Shown piece after piece: positions 1 through 8,453 of a stretch of 17,721 bases of DNA. Location: assembly GCA_003023105.1 (NCBI GenBank), contig PXSZ01000044.1:64736-82456 (forward strand), read 5' to 3'. The position numbers and the translations under genes are program-made. Origin of the DNA: Bacteroidetes bacterium QH_10_64_37 (lineage in GTDB: Bacteria; Bacteroidota; Rhodothermia; Rhodothermales; Salinibacteraceae). Numbering within the stretch: the stretch's first letter is position 1; every line of letters begins with the position of its first letter. A model generated the notes under the pieces. That model did no database searches and was not told where the DNA came from. It saw nothing but the letters and a program-made list of their open reading frames with translations.

Positions 1-33
1 ATGCACGCGCTGGACGGCCGGCTCGGCGGATGA
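1..33 (+). CDS. Possible 3' end of a gene cut by the left window edge
   Basis: Frame 1 is open from the first base to a TGA at 31-33, reading ten codons that end in GRLGG. It would converge on clpP, and the hairpin at 43-73 would separate the two genes. Ten codons are too few to judge coding character, so this is only a possibility. Confidence 0.2.
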   Translation: MHALDGRLGG

Positions 34-36
34 ATG

Positions 37-73
37 AAAAAAGCCCATCCCCAGCCAAGGGCTGAAGATGGGC
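37..73 (-). terminator. Intrinsic terminator of clpP
   Basis: On the minus strand GATGGGC (73-67) pairs with GCCCATC (49-43). An inner AGCC/GGCT stem (53-56 with 60-63) has a three-base loop. Six T residues follow (complement of 37-42). The hairpin lies 35 bases past the clpP stop codon. In the plus direction the stem is followed only by a broken T tract, so termination should be mainly for clpP, with possible weak two-way action. Confidence 0.8.
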
Positions 74-108
74 CTTTCGTTCACGTTTTCCGCGTATAGG
101 CACATCCG

Positions 109-861
109 TCAGCCCTCATCGGCAGAATGGCCCGCGTCCTCAGTGCTTGCTTCCCCGTTGGTAGGGAGAGACTTAAGGGCGTCGAGGTTATCCGGATTCA
201 GAACCGTGTCCACGAGCCCATAGTCTTTGGCTTCCTCCGCGCTCATCCAGTAGTTGCGGTCGGCGTCCTCTTCGATTTGATCGATGTCCTTGTCGGTGTG
301 GAAGGCCAAAATCTGGTAGAGGCGCTTCTTGAGCCACGCCATCTCCTGCGCCTGAATCTCGATGTCGGAGGCCTGTCCCTGCGTACCGCCCATGGGCTGG
401 TGCATCATCACGCGGGAGTTGGGGAGGCAGGCGCGTTTCCCCTCCGCACCGCCCGCCAAAAAGATCGATCCCATCGACGCTGCAAGGCCGACGCAGGTCG
501 TGGCGATGGGCGACTCCACGTACTGCATGGTGTCGTACACGCCCAGTCCGCTGTAGATGACGCCCCCCGGCGAGTTGATGTACAGGTTGATGGGCTGGTT
601 CGACCCCTCACTCTCCAGGTACAGGAGCTGGGCAACCGTGAGGTTGGCGATCTGGTCGTTGACCGGGGTGCCGATGAAGACGATCCGCTCCTTCAGCAGA
701 CGGCTGAAGATGTCGTAGGCCCGCTCGCCGCGCGTGGTCTGCTCCACCACTTTGGGGACCAATCCGGAGTGCGGTTGATTCCCCAGTCCGCCCTCGGCGA
801 TACTACTGGGGAGCGACGTGAGGCTCTTGCTGAACTGGACAAAGTCGTCAAGGTCGGGCAT
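109..861 (-). CDS. clpP: ATP-dependent Clp protease proteolytic subunit
   Basis: This is the serine peptidase (family S14) that forms the double-heptamer barrel degrading proteins fed by ClpX or ClpA/ClpC in the cytoplasm. The 250-residue product carries the catalytic triad: Ser129 in GLAASMGS, His154 in VMMHQPMGG and Asp201 in the ADRNYWMS segment. It also has the strongly conserved INSPGG (95-100) and [11 protein letters not shown] stretches. E. coli ClpP is 207 residues. Here about 20 extra N-terminal residues precede the [17 protein letters not shown] block, and a hydrophilic acidic tail of about 30 residues follows the DYGLVDTVL end of the fold. The ATG at 861 is the only good start upstream of the conserved core, and no Shine-Dalgarno sequence precedes it. 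No Clp ATPase gene lies next to it in the window. Function is certain; the exact start is probable. Confidence 0.96.
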   Translation of the reverse strand: MPDLDDFVQFSKSLTSLPSSIAEGGLGNQPHSGLVPKVVEQTTRGERAYDIFSRLLKERIVFIGTPVNDQIANLTVAQLLYLESEGSNQPINLYINSPGGVIYSGLGVYDTMQYVESPIATTCVGLAASMGSIFLAGGAEGKRACLPNSRVMMHQPMGGTQGQASDIEIQAQEMAWLKKRLYQILAFHTDKDIDQIEEDADRNYWMSAEEAKDYGLVDTVLNPDNLDALKSLPTNGEASTEDAGHSADEG

Positions 862-1022
862 GGGGGCGTGGGGGCGTTCGAAAGGTGAGAGCTATGCCTT
901 TTGTACCACCGTTCGACGGGCAAATCGTTCCCTTCGAGCTCGCGGCCGCCGGCTCCTGGCTGCTGGCAAGCTTTCATCGACAGCCGGTGACGCTCCGATT
1001 TGTCCACCAACGTGAGAATCAC

Positions 1023-1187
1023 AGTCATTCTGAGGGAGCCCGCGACCGAAGAATCTCTTCGATAACGGCGGAAAACGGGGAAAATCATCCGTGTCCTCCC
1101 GAGACCATTTTCGCTTTATTCGGGGAGATTCCCAGAGGATGACCCTTCGGGCCCCTTCGACTCCACTTCGCTCCGCTCAGAATGACT
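1023..1187. repeat. Short non-autonomous repeat with 12-bp terminal inverted repeats
   Basis: AGTCATTCTGAG at 1023-1034 is the exact reverse complement of CTCAGAATGACT at 1176-1187, bounding about 165 bp without a gene. The outer sequences (CATTCTGAG and CGAAGAATCTCTTCG on the left, TTCGACTCCACTTCGCTCCG on the right) resemble small dispersed repeats found between genes in many bacterial genomes. That resemblance is from memory, not from a search. There is no transposase, and target-site duplications were not evident. Confidence 0.65.
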
Positions 1188-1275
1188 GGTATTCTTTGGG
1201 AGCGTCACCGGCGACCAACGACCTGCCCTCCGAAGCAACTGTCCGGCAGGTCAGCGCCGGCTCAAAATTTTCTCA

Positions 1276-1307
1276 TTTGCCTCCGACGCGCGTGCCGGGT
1301 ATTTTTG
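1276..1307 (+). promoter_or_regulatory. Candidate Bacteroidota-type promoter for the exonuclease/GIY-YIG gene
   Basis: TTTG at 1276-1279 is followed after 20 bases by TATTTTTG at 1300-1307, which fits the -33/-7 pattern TTTG-N19-21-TAnnTTTG of the Bacteroidota primary sigma factor. Transcription would start near 1314, leaving a leader of about 120 bases before the ATG at 1434. This is a pattern match only. Confidence 0.45.
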
Positions 1308-1433
1308 GATCGTCCTCCCAAACCCGCAGTGCGGCTCGTGGGGGGGCGCTGTACAGCTTCAACTACGGCTTCCCCCCGCTCCGCCTGTTGGAGGAGAAAC
1401 ACGACCCCCTCGATCCGAAGCGGTCCGAGTGAC

Positions 1434-3104
1434 ATGGACACTGCCGACGCGACGTTTGTGGTGACGGACGTGGAGACCACGGGGACCTCGGCGGAGGACG
1501 GCTGCATCCTCGAAATCGGGGCCGTCAAGGTGCGGGACGGGGGCGTGGTCGACCGCTTTCAGCACCTCGTCAATCCCGAGCGGTCCGTCCCCGGCCGCAT
1601 CACCAAGCTCACCGGCATCACCACGGGGATGGTGTTCGAGGCCCCAACGATCGAGGAGATCCTGCCGGAATTCCTCGACTTTCTCGGCGACGCAATTCTC
1701 GCAGCTCACAATCTCTCGTTCGACCGGTCCTTCCTCAATGCCGAGCTAAAGCGAACCGGTCGCGATCCGTGTTCGAATGAGACCCTCTGCACCCTCCGGC
1801 TGGCCCGTCGGCTGCTGCCGGGGCTCGACTCAAAGGGCCTCAGCCGGCTCGTGCAGTTCTATAACATCGACGTGGACGGCCGCCACCGGGCGCTCGGCGA
1901 TGCGGAGGCGACGAGCATCGTGCTCCGGCGATTCCTGAGTCAGCTGGCCTTCGAGCACGAGATCGACACGGTCGAGGAGCTTCTCCGCTTCCAGCACCAG
2001 AGCTACCAGACGGTCCGCGCGGTGCCGGGGCACATCGAAGACATTCGGCAGGAGGTGCTCCCCGAGGTTCCAGAGGCTCCGGGCGTGTACGTGATGAAAA
2101 ACCGCTCGGGCACCCCCCTCTACGTCGGCAAAGCCAAGCAGCTCGACGACCGGCTGCGCAGCCACTTCACGGCGGTCGAGTCCAGCGGGGCTCGCAAGCG
2201 GAAGATGCTCCAAAAGGTGCGCGCGGTGGACTGGACGACGACCGACACGGAGCTGGAGGCCATCCTCCTGGAGTCGCGCCGGATTAAGGCCGTAAAGCCT
2301 CGCTACAACCGGGCGCAGCGTCGCTACTACAACCGACCCTTTATCCGGCTCGACACCGCCCACGAGTATCCAACCGTTACCTGGACTCGTCGGTTAGAAG
2401 CCGATGGGGCCGAGTACTATGGACCGGTTCGCAATACCGATCAGGCCGAGATGGTGGTCGACGTTGTGAGCCGGTTCTTTCGGCTTCGCGAGTGCGACGA
2501 CGAGCGTCTCCATCTGGGACAGCGGTGCCTCTATGCTGACATGGATCGGTGCACCGCGCCCTGCGAGACTGACGATCCTGAAGGCTACGCCGGGGCGGTG
2601 GAGCGGGTGCAGATTTTCCTCACGGGACAGGACCCGACGGTTCTCCAGCGCCTTCGAGAGCGAATGCGTCAGGCCTCCGACCAACGCGCCTTCGAGAAGG
2701 CGGCAAAAATCCGTGACACAGTGGAGCCCCTGGAGCGCATCCTGGAGAAGCAACGCATCGCCGCCGCTCCGGTGCGGCGCCACCACGCGGCCCTCGTGCA
2801 CCCCAACAACGACCGAGACGGCCGCGCCGACGTGCTTCTGGTGCGATTCGGTCGGTTTGAGGAGGCCATTCGGTGTGCGCAGCCGCCGACCCCCGAGCAG
2901 CGTGAGCGACTGCGCCACCGGTGCCGGGCAATCTTCGACCCCGACGCCGAGCCGCCGGAGACCTTCTCAAAGCGCGACGCCACCGAGGTCCGGCTGCTGT
3001 CGCACTGGACCTATGCGCACCGCGATGAGCTTACGGCCGTGCGTTGGACCCCCGACCGCTCCCCCGACGAGATGGCGGCGGCAATCGAGGCGGCTGTCCG
3101 CTAA
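1434..3104 (+). CDS. DnaQ-family exonuclease fused to UvrC-like GIY-YIG endonuclease (Cho-like)
   Basis: The 556-residue protein has two nuclease modules. Residues 8-170 form a DEDDh 3'-5' exonuclease, with Asp12 and Glu14 (TDVETTG), Asp97 (AHNLSFDRSF) and His151/Asp156 (HRALGDAE) all present. Residues 213-295 form a GIY-YIG domain: PGVYV at 216-220, YVGKAK at 230-235, Arg240/Arg242, Glu280 and KPRYN at 288-292. Four cysteines follow (354, 365, 373, 377), spaced 11/8/4, and then a UVR-like helical segment at about 411-436. The C-terminal RNase H-like nuclease and helix-hairpin-helix domains of full UvrC are missing. The likely role is an accessory incision/excision nuclease in DNA repair, as for Cho and actinobacterial DnaQ-UvrC fusions. 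The ATG at 1434 is preferred because the 84 codons upstream in the same frame read through non-coding repeat sequence. Confidence 0.88.
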   Translation: MDTADATFVVTDVETTGTSAEDGCILEIGAVKVRDGGVVDRFQHLVNPERSVPGRITKLTGITTGMVFEAPTIEEILPEFLDFLGDAILAAHNLSFDRSFLNAELKRTGRDPCSNETLCTLRLARRLLPGLDSKGLSRLVQFYNIDVDGRHRALGDAEATSIVLRRFLSQLAFEHEIDTVEELLRFQHQSYQTVRAVPGHIEDIRQEVLPEVPEAPGVYVMKNRSGTPLYVGKAKQLDDRLRSHFTAVESSGARKRKMLQKVRAVDWTTTDTELEAILLESRRIKAVKPRYNRAQRRYYNRPFIRLDTAHEYPTVTWTRRLEADGAEYYGPVRNTDQAEMVVDVVSRFFRLRECDDERLHLGQRCLYADMDRCTAPCETDDPEGYAGAVERVQIFLTGQDPTVLQRLRERMRQASDQRAFEKAAKIRDTVEPLERILEKQRIAAAPVRRHHAALVHPNNDRDGRADVLLVRFGRFEEAIRCAQPPTPEQRERLRHRCRAIFDPDAEPPETFSKRDATEVRLLSHWTYAHRDELTAVRWTPDRSPDEMAAAIEAAVR

Positions 3105-3387
3105 CGGCACTTGCGCAGGCTTCATTTCGCTGGTGGAGGACACCCGCGGGATGCTCGCTGCGGACGTGGTTGGGAAGTAGGCGGAACGGTTGCGACGGAG
3201 TGAGAACGGCGTGTGACAGGTGGGGGTCAAGTAGGGGAAGAATGGGCGCGGCCTCCGAAGCGCCCACGAACCAGAAGCCGCTGTCATCATTTACGAGCGT
3301 GAACCCCACCGAAACTCTCCACTGGAATTGATCGCGGGGAACTCGGATCTCCAACTCTCCGGCATTTTCCCACCAACGACGACCCTC

Positions 3388-5061
3388 ATGAACGTCCCCC
3401 GCGAGCGCGCTGCCTGCATCCTCGTTCCGGAAACCACCTATCGATCCCAGGGGCCCGCGTCGCCGGTGCGCGTCTGCGTCATCGACCTCGGGACCAACTC
3501 CTTCCATGCCCTCATCGTCGACGCGCACCCGAATGGCAGCTACCAGGTCGTCGACCGCCTTCGGGAGATGGTACGGCTTGGGCAGCACGGACTGGACGCC
3601 AACCGACTCCCGGAAGACGCCATGGAGCGGGGCTTGAAAGCGCTCAAGCGCATCAAGCTGCTGGCGGAGGGGTGGGACGTGCGGGAGTACTTGTCGTTTG
3701 CCACGAGTGCCATCCGCGAGGCCGTGAACGGGGGCGAATTTATTCGCCAGTCCCGCGAGGAGTTGGGACTCCGCGTTCGACCGATTAGCGGGGCGCAGGA
3801 GGCCCGGCTCATCTTTCAGGGCGTAAGCCGGACTGAGGAGTTTGACGAGCCCTCCCTGCTGGTCGACATTGGGGGCGGGTCCGTCGAGTTCATCGTCGTG
3901 GACGACGACAAAAATGTCTTCGACACCAGCCTGAAGATTGGCGCGGCCCGGATGACCGAGCGATTCGTGACGACCGATCCGATGTCGGAGGACGAGCAGG
4001 CCCGGTTGCGCGCCCACTTCAAGTCCGAGCTCGACGAGGTGTTGGCAGCCTGTCGGGAGTACGGCGTGGCGACGATCATCGGGTCCTCCGGCACCATGAA
4101 GAGCCTCGCTCGCGTCACGAGGGAGCAGTTCGGCGAGGAAACTGGATCGGTTTTCCAGCAGTCGTTTCCCGTGAAGCGCGCCCGGACGGCCCTGCGGTGG
4201 GTCATGCACGCGTCGGCGTCGGAGCGAGAGGCGCACCCGGCCATCGAGCCGAAACGAGTCGACCAAATTGGAGCCGGGGCCGTCCTGCTCGACACGCTCT
4301 GTGCGGGGCTGCCGTCCGTTCGCCACGTGAGCGTGTCGCCGAATGCCCTGCGGGAGGGGATGGTGGTCCACTTTATCGACACGAACTACGCTCGGCTTCG
4401 GCAGATGGCATCGTTCCGGGATCCGCGCAGGCGCAGCGTCCATGAGATTGCGTACCGGTTTCAGTGGGAGGAACCCCACGCGCAGCACGTGGCCGCCACG
4501 GCGACCTTTCTGTTCGACGTATGTCGGTCGTTGTACGAAGGCCCGGCGAGCGACGCGGAGCTGCTGGAGTATGCGGCGCTTCTCCATGACCTGGGCTACC
4601 TCATTGCGCACGACGAGCACAACGAGTACTCCCGCTACCTGATCGAGCACGCCGAGCTTCAGGGGTTCCGGGCCGAGGAGGTGTTGATTATGGGATTGGT
4701 GGCCCACTATCATCGGGGTCCGTTTCCGGAGCGTTCCGACGAGGACTTTGGGCGTTTGTCCTCCTCCCAGCAACGACGCGTCCGGCAGCTTGGCGGGCTG
4801 CTCCGCGTGGCAGAGGGACTGGACCGGAGTCACTTTCAGAATGTGGAAGCCCTCCGGGCGCGCCTCACCGAGGACGCTCTCCACATTTTCCTGGCCACGA
4901 AGGGCGACCCGCAACTTGAGGTCTGGGCAGCCCAGGAGCAGGGCGCGCTTTTCGAATCGTCGTTCGGCCGGTTGCTGCACGTGGAGCCCACGGAGATTCC
5001 TGCCCACACCAACGACGAGGCCGTCCCGGCCCGCGTCGAGTCAGCGCGTACCGGGGCCTGA
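3388..5061 (+). CDS. Ppx/GppA-family phosphatase with C-terminal HD domain
   Basis: This is a soluble exopolyphosphatase/guanosine pentaphosphatase-family enzyme of 557 residues. It hydrolyses terminal phosphates of polyphosphate and/or pppGpp; which substrate is used cannot be read from sequence. The N-terminal actin-like fold starts with VIDLGTNSFH (31-40). It has the catalytic-glutamate segment SGAQEARL (Glu138), the phosphate loop DIGGGS (160-165) and GSSGTMKSL (232-240). The C-terminal half has the HD-type metal motif, with His367 and the LLHDLGY segment (His400-Asp401), plus VAHYHRG at about 438-444. The length is close to the two-domain E. coli PPX/GppA (about 500 residues). I chose the ATG at 3388; a TTG at 3328 is in frame but adds 20 unremarkable residues. 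The gene lies 283 bases after the repair nuclease, and no promoter or terminator is obvious between them. Confidence 0.9.
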   Translation: MNVPRERAACILVPETTYRSQGPASPVRVCVIDLGTNSFHALIVDAHPNGSYQVVDRLREMVRLGQHGLDANRLPEDAMERGLKALKRIKLLAEGWDVREYLSFATSAIREAVNGGEFIRQSREELGLRVRPISGAQEARLIFQGVSRTEEFDEPSLLVDIGGGSVEFIVVDDDKNVFDTSLKIGAARMTERFVTTDPMSEDEQARLRAHFKSELDEVLAACREYGVATIIGSSGTMKSLARVTREQFGEETGSVFQQSFPVKRARTALRWVMHASASEREAHPAIEPKRVDQIGAGAVLLDTLCAGLPSVRHVSVSPNALREGMVVHFIDTNYARLRQMASFRDPRRRSVHEIAYRFQWEEPHAQHVAATATFLFDVCRSLYEGPASDAELLEYAALLHDLGYLIAHDEHNEYSRYLIEHAELQGFRAEEVLIMGLVAHYHRGPFPERSDEDFGRLSSSQQRRVRQLGGLLRVAEGLDRSHFQNVEALRARLTEDALHIFLATKGDPQLEVWAAQEQGALFESSFGRLLHVEPTEIPAHTNDEAVPARVESARTGA

Positions 5062-5188
5062 ATGGTCTTCCGTCGACGGGGAGCTCCACGGATCACTGTC
5101 CTTCCCTACGGTCGGCGGTCCGTCGTTCGCCGTCGCCACTTTCGGGGTAGTCGTCGGTTCAATTCATGCATGATTAACCGCCCCGAAT

Positions 5189-5219
5189 CTTGCCCCTACG
5201 TCGGTGGCGCGTTACTTTG
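5189..5219 (+). promoter_or_regulatory. Candidate promoter of the complex I operon
   Basis: TTG at 5190-5192 is followed after 19 bases by TTACTTTG (5212-5219), one base off the TAnnTTTG consensus. It is the best match in the 337-base gap between the phosphatase gene and nuoJ. The predicted leader of about 170 bases would include the hairpin at 5295-5315. Nothing else recognisable is in this gap, and no clear terminator follows the phosphatase gene. Confidence 0.4.
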
Positions 5220-5294
5220 CGACCCGTAGATGGCGTCCGATCCGCTCCTCTGTCTGTGGATCGAGATCCCGGCTCTACGACGCCCAGGACCTCT

Positions 5295-5315
5295 CGACAT
5301 GCCGGCGGCATGTCG
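5295..5315. promoter_or_regulatory. Perfect 9-bp inverted repeat upstream of nuoJ
   Basis: CGACATGCC and GGCATGTCG flank a three-base loop, 84 bases before the nuoJ ATG and about 70-90 bases downstream of the candidate start of transcription. No T tract follows. It could be a dyad operator in the DNA or a very stable leader hairpin; the sequence does not decide. Confidence 0.5.
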
Positions 5316-5398
5316 CGTCCGTGGCGTGTCGCTGCTGAGATCATGAATTCAGAGCGGCGATATCGGACCTTCCTAATTCTACTAATCGTCTTGGGGCA

Positions 5399-5908
5399 AT
5401 GGCTTCACCTTCCATGTTCTTTTTTCTGGCGACGGTAGCGGTGGCCGCCGCCCTCGGAATGCTCATTGCGCGAAATCCCGTGGCGAGCGCGCTCTGGTTG
5501 GTGCTCAATTTGTTTTGTATCGCCGGGCTTTATCTGACGCTGAATGCATCGTTCATCGGCGTCATTCAAATTCTCATTTACGCCGGGGCCATCATGGTCC
5601 TGTTTCTGTTTGTCATCATGTTGCTCAACCTGTCGGCACTGCCGGAGCTCGAGAAGCTCAACTGGGCCCGGATCGGAGGCTTTGCTGTTGGCCTTGCGCT
5701 ACTGAGTCAGCTGTTATACGTCGTGGCCCTGGAGTTTGACCTCGGCGTGGAGCCGGTGGGGGGACAGACGGCCGCGGAGGTGGGCAGTGCAGAAACCCTG
5801 GGAATGATCCTGTTTACTCGCTACGCCCTTCACCTGCAGGTCGCCGGCATTCTTCTTCTTGCCGCTACGGTCGGGGCCGTTATGCTCGCCCAACGCCGCT
5901 TTGAATAA
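5399..5908 (+). CDS. nuoJ: NADH-quinone oxidoreductase subunit J
   Basis: This is a membrane-arm subunit of respiratory complex I in the cytoplasmic membrane, near the quinone-site end of the proton pathway. The 169 residues form about five hydrophobic segments (roughly 5-23, 29-48, 52-78, 92-112, 142-165). The third contains the family signature IQILIYAGAIMVLFLFVIML with the conserved Tyr61, where the pi-bulge helix of this subunit lies. The length fits the family. The ATG at 5399 gives a protein five residues longer than the alternative ATG at 5414, and a GGGG lies three bases before it. It opens the nuoJ-K-L-M-pcd-N group; the peripheral-arm genes and nuoA/nuoH are absent from the window. 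Confidence 0.95.
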   Translation: MASPSMFFFLATVAVAAALGMLIARNPVASALWLVLNLFCIAGLYLTLNASFIGVIQILIYAGAIMVLFLFVIMLLNLSALPELEKLNWARIGGFAVGLALLSQLLYVVALEFDLGVEPVGGQTAAEVGSAETLGMILFTRYALHLQVAGILLLAATVGAVMLAQRRFE

Positions 5909-5911
5909 TTC

Positions 5912-6008
5912 TGGTTGGTCGTTGGCTATGGATGGTTGATTGCTGTCTTCTGGTACGGCGTGTCCGCCAATTCGCATCGCCTGCAAAACGCAGCCAACGA
6001 AGCAACCA
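5912..6008. repeat. Long-range inverted repeat between nuoJ and nuoK
   Basis: TGGTT (5912-5916) and TCGTTGGCT (5919-5927) are mirrored by AGCCAACGA (5992-6000) and AACCA (6004-6008), with about 64 bases between the arms. The right arm ends 21 bases before the nuoK ATG. In the transcript it could form a stem within the operon that affects processing or the nuoJ:nuoK ratio. No T tract follows, so it is not a standard terminator. Confidence 0.6.
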
Positions 6009-6029
6009 ACAAACCACCACCAACAAAAA

Positions 6030-6335
6030 ATGGAAGTTGCTCTGAACTGGTATCTTTCCCTCAGTGCCGTGCTCTTCACGATCGGCACGCTCGGGGTCCT
6101 TTTTCGGCGCAACGCCATCGTGGTGCTCATGTCGGTGGAGCTGATGTTGAACGCGGTGAACCTCACGCTGGTGGCCTTTAGTCAGTCGATGGGCGACCCG
6201 ACGGGGCAGATGCTGGTCTTCTTCTCGATTGCGGTGGCGGCTGCGGAGGCGGCGGTGGGACTCGCGATCGTGATTGCCATCTTCCGCAGCGAGGTGACCG
6301 TGGACATTACCGAGATCAATCTTTTTAAGCACTAG
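6030..6335 (+). CDS. nuoK: NADH-quinone oxidoreductase subunit K
   Basis: This is a small membrane subunit of complex I, related to MrpC, that carries buried acidic residues of the proton path. The product is 101 residues (E. coli NuoK: 100) with three transmembrane helices. The two key glutamates are present: Glu37 in [10 protein letters not shown] and Glu73 in [10 protein letters not shown]. The start is the ATG at 6030, which follows an A-rich run and gives the normal family length. The frame is open further upstream to 5940, but those residues are hydrophilic, unlike any NuoK, and cover the inverted repeat. nuoL follows after 57 bases. Confidence 0.96.
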   Translation: MEVALNWYLSLSAVLFTIGTLGVLFRRNAIVVLMSVELMLNAVNLTLVAFSQSMGDPTGQMLVFFSIAVAAAEAAVGLAIVIAIFRSEVTVDITEINLFKH

Positions 6336-6392
6336 TCGGAAACGCGTCCCGTTGCTGCGACCATTCTCGACACTGGACTTTCTGCTGCGCTG

Positions 6393-8393
6393 ATGACTTC
6401 TGCGTTTCTGCTCCGTCTCATTCTTCTGCTGCCGCTTGCGGGGGCGATATTAAATGGCGTGACGCCGCTTTTTCTGAAAGATCTTCGCACGCGGGAGACG
6501 CTCCTGGGCACCCTCGGCACGGCCGTCGTGGCGGTTCCGTTCGTGATCGCGTGCTACCTCTTCGTTACCTTCGGCGGAGAGCCGATCGTGGCCGATTACT
6601 TCACGTGGATGGCGGCGGGGGACCTGGAGCTGGCCTTTGCCTACCGGATCGACGAGCTGTCGCTGATCATGACGCTCGTGGTGACGGGGGTGGGGGGGAT
6701 CATTCACTTCTACTCATTGGGCTACATGCACGGAGATTCGGGGTACTGGCGGTTTTTCAGTTACCTGAATCTCTTCATCTTCGCCATGCTGAACCTCGTG
6801 CTGGCGAACAACCTCCCCGTGCTGTTTCTGGGGTGGGAGGGTGTCGGTCTTTGCTCGTATCTTTTGATTGGGTTCTGGTACACGGATCCCAGCAATAGCA
6901 CCGCCGCCAACAAGGCGTTCATTGTAAACCGGGTGGGCGACTTTGCCTTCCTGGTGGCTATGTTTCTGATCTTCCGGGAGCTCGGGGGGCTGGGCTTCGA
7001 CGTGTTGCTTGCGGAGGGACCTGGCTTGCCGGAGGCCACGCTCAACTGGATCATCCTCCTACTCTTTATCGGGGCCACGGGCAAGAGCGCGCAGATCCCG
7101 CTCTTCGTGTGGCTGCCGGACGCGATGGCCGGCCCCACGCCTGTGTCCGCCCTCATCCACGCCGCGACGATGGTGACGAGCGGTCTCTATCTGCTGGCCC
7201 GGATTTCTGAACTCGTACTCGGGGCGCCGGTCATGATGGCGGTCATTGCCATCGTGGGGGCCGCGACGGCACTCATGGCCGCCACCATTGCCATCGCCCA
7301 GAACGACATCAAGCGCGTTTTGGCGTACTCCACCGTCTCGCAGCTCGGGTACATGTTCATGGCGGCGGGGGTGGGCGCCTTCTTCGTGTCCATCTTTCAC
7401 CTCGTCACGCACGCCTTCTTTAAGGCCTGTCTCTTCCTGTGCTCCGGCAGCGCGATTCACGGGATGGAGGAGGTGGAGCACGACCTGGAGGAGATGGGGC
7501 ACGACACGAGCGACTTCGATCCGCAGGACATGCGCACGATGGGCGGGCTGGGCGAATACATGCCCACCACGCGGACGACCTACCTGCTGGCGACCCTGGC
7601 GATCTCGGGGATTCCCCTCACGGCCGGCTTCTTTTCGAAAGATGAGGTTCTCTTCAAGGCCTTCGAGTACGGATACAGCGGCGGGCACACCTACGCGATG
7701 ATCGTCTGGATCGTGGGCATCCTCACGGCGGTGCTGACGGCCTTCTACATGATGCGCTCGTACATGCTGACGTTCGAGGGCGAGCCCCGGTGGCCCCGTT
7801 CGGATCGACTGGAGCCCCACGAGTCGCCCGCCACGATGACAGGGCCGCTGTGGACGCTCGGCATTCTCTCCGTCATCGGCGGGTTCATTGGACTGCCCGC
7901 GGTCATCAAAGGCGGGGAGTGGAACTGGATTCACCACTACCTGGGCGCCGAGTACGGCGGGCCGGTGGCCGAGGCCTCGGTGCAGGGGCACGTGCCGCTG
8001 GCGCTGGAGTGGGGATTAATTCTCCTGAGTTCGGTCATTGCACTTGGGACGGTCTATTACGCTTGGCGTGTCTACACGGCGCGGGGTCTGGAATACGACG
8101 CCCTCCTGAAGCGGCGGCTGCAGGGGCTCTACCAGACGTGGGAGGACAAGTACTACTGGGACGACTTCTACAACGAGGTCGTCGTGAACACGCTGATCCA
8201 TAGGGTCGGCCGGAGAGGTTTCGCGGTGTTCGACGATACGATTGTAGATGGGGCCGTGAATGGGGTGGCGGATGCGGCTCAGGGGGCGAGCGGCCTGCTT
8301 CGCCGGACGCAGACGGGGATCGTGCAGAATTACGCCCTCGCCCTCGCCCTCGGCGCTGCGCTCGTGGTGGGGTTGATGCTCGCAGGAATCTGA
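6393..8393 (+). CDS. nuoL: NADH-quinone oxidoreductase subunit L
   Basis: This is the distal antiporter-like proton-pumping subunit of complex I, 666 residues with many transmembrane helices. Visible proton-path residues are Glu149 (FLGWEGVGLCSYLL), Lys231 (GATGKSAQIP), His256 (VSALIHAATM), His336/His340 and Lys344 (HLVTHAFFKACLF) and Lys416 (AGFFSKDEVL). These match the E. coli NuoL set Glu144, Lys229, His254, His334/338, Lys342 and Lys399. After residue 500 there is a long, partly amphipathic stretch and a final membrane helix at about 640-666, as expected for the lateral helix and its anchor. The ATG at 6393 begins a typical hydrophobic N-terminus. The gene is intact; a 246-base spacer with heptamer repeats separates it from nuoM. 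Confidence 0.97.
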   Translation: MTSAFLLRLILLLPLAGAILNGVTPLFLKDLRTRETLLGTLGTAVVAVPFVIACYLFVTFGGEPIVADYFTWMAAGDLELAFAYRIDELSLIMTLVVTGVGGIIHFYSLGYMHGDSGYWRFFSYLNLFIFAMLNLVLANNLPVLFLGWEGVGLCSYLLIGFWYTDPSNSTAANKAFIVNRVGDFAFLVAMFLIFRELGGLGFDVLLAEGPGLPEATLNWIILLLFIGATGKSAQIPLFVWLPDAMAGPTPVSALIHAATMVTSGLYLLARISELVLGAPVMMAVIAIVGAATALMAATIAIAQNDIKRVLAYSTVSQLGYMFMAAGVGAFFVSIFHLVTHAFFKACLFLCSGSAIHGMEEVEHDLEEMGHDTSDFDPQDMRTMGGLGEYMPTTRTTYLLATLAISGIPLTAGFFSKDEVLFKAFEYGYSGGHTYAMIVWIVGILTAVLTAFYMMRSYMLTFEGEPRWPRSDRLEPHESPATMTGPLWTLGILSVIGGFIGLPAVIKGGEWNWIHHYLGAEYGGPVAEASVQGHVPLALEWGLILLSSVIALGTVYYAWRVYTARGLEYDALLKRRLQGLYQTWEDKYYWDDFYNEVVVNTLIHRVGRRGFAVFDDTIVDGAVNGVADAAQGASGLLRRTQTGIVQNYALALALGAALVVGLMLAGI

Positions 8394-8453
8394 GTGAGGC
8401 GCGCGGTTGTGGAAGTGGGAGGTTTCCGGGAATTCTTTGCTGAAATCGGAGAT

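Larger units (their letters stand above)
862..1433. other. Gene-free region between clpP and the exonuclease/GIY-YIG gene
   Basis: No convincing coding sequence lies in these 572 bases; the open frames here are non-conserved readings of repeats. The region holds a terminal-inverted-repeat element (1023-1187), an inverted repeat GACCTGCC/GGCAGGTC (1220-1227 with 1245-1252, 17-base loop) of unknown role, and a candidate promoter (1276-1307). The clpP promoter must lie in the left part on the minus strand, but I saw no clear match to TTTG-N20-TAnnTTTG there. Confidence 0.6.

Noticed and set aside
127..888. 253-codon plus-strand frame over clpP
   Set aside because: It is antisense to clpP, has no motifs, and clpP has an intact catalytic triad.
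1182..1433. N-terminal extension of the exonuclease/GIY-YIG protein
   Set aside because: The extra 84 codons lie in promoter and repeat sequence and read as non-conserved residues; the exonuclease fold begins just after the ATG at 1434.
3105..3387. Possible minus-strand gene fragment between the repair nuclease and the phosphatase
   Set aside because: The minus strand is open here in two frames, but no family motif, start or conserved pattern was recognised; it is likely non-coding.
3031..5007. 658-codon open frame on the minus strand
   Set aside because: It runs opposite the well-supported Ppx/GppA phosphatase, shows no family motifs, and is the usual long antisense frame of G+C-rich coding DNA.
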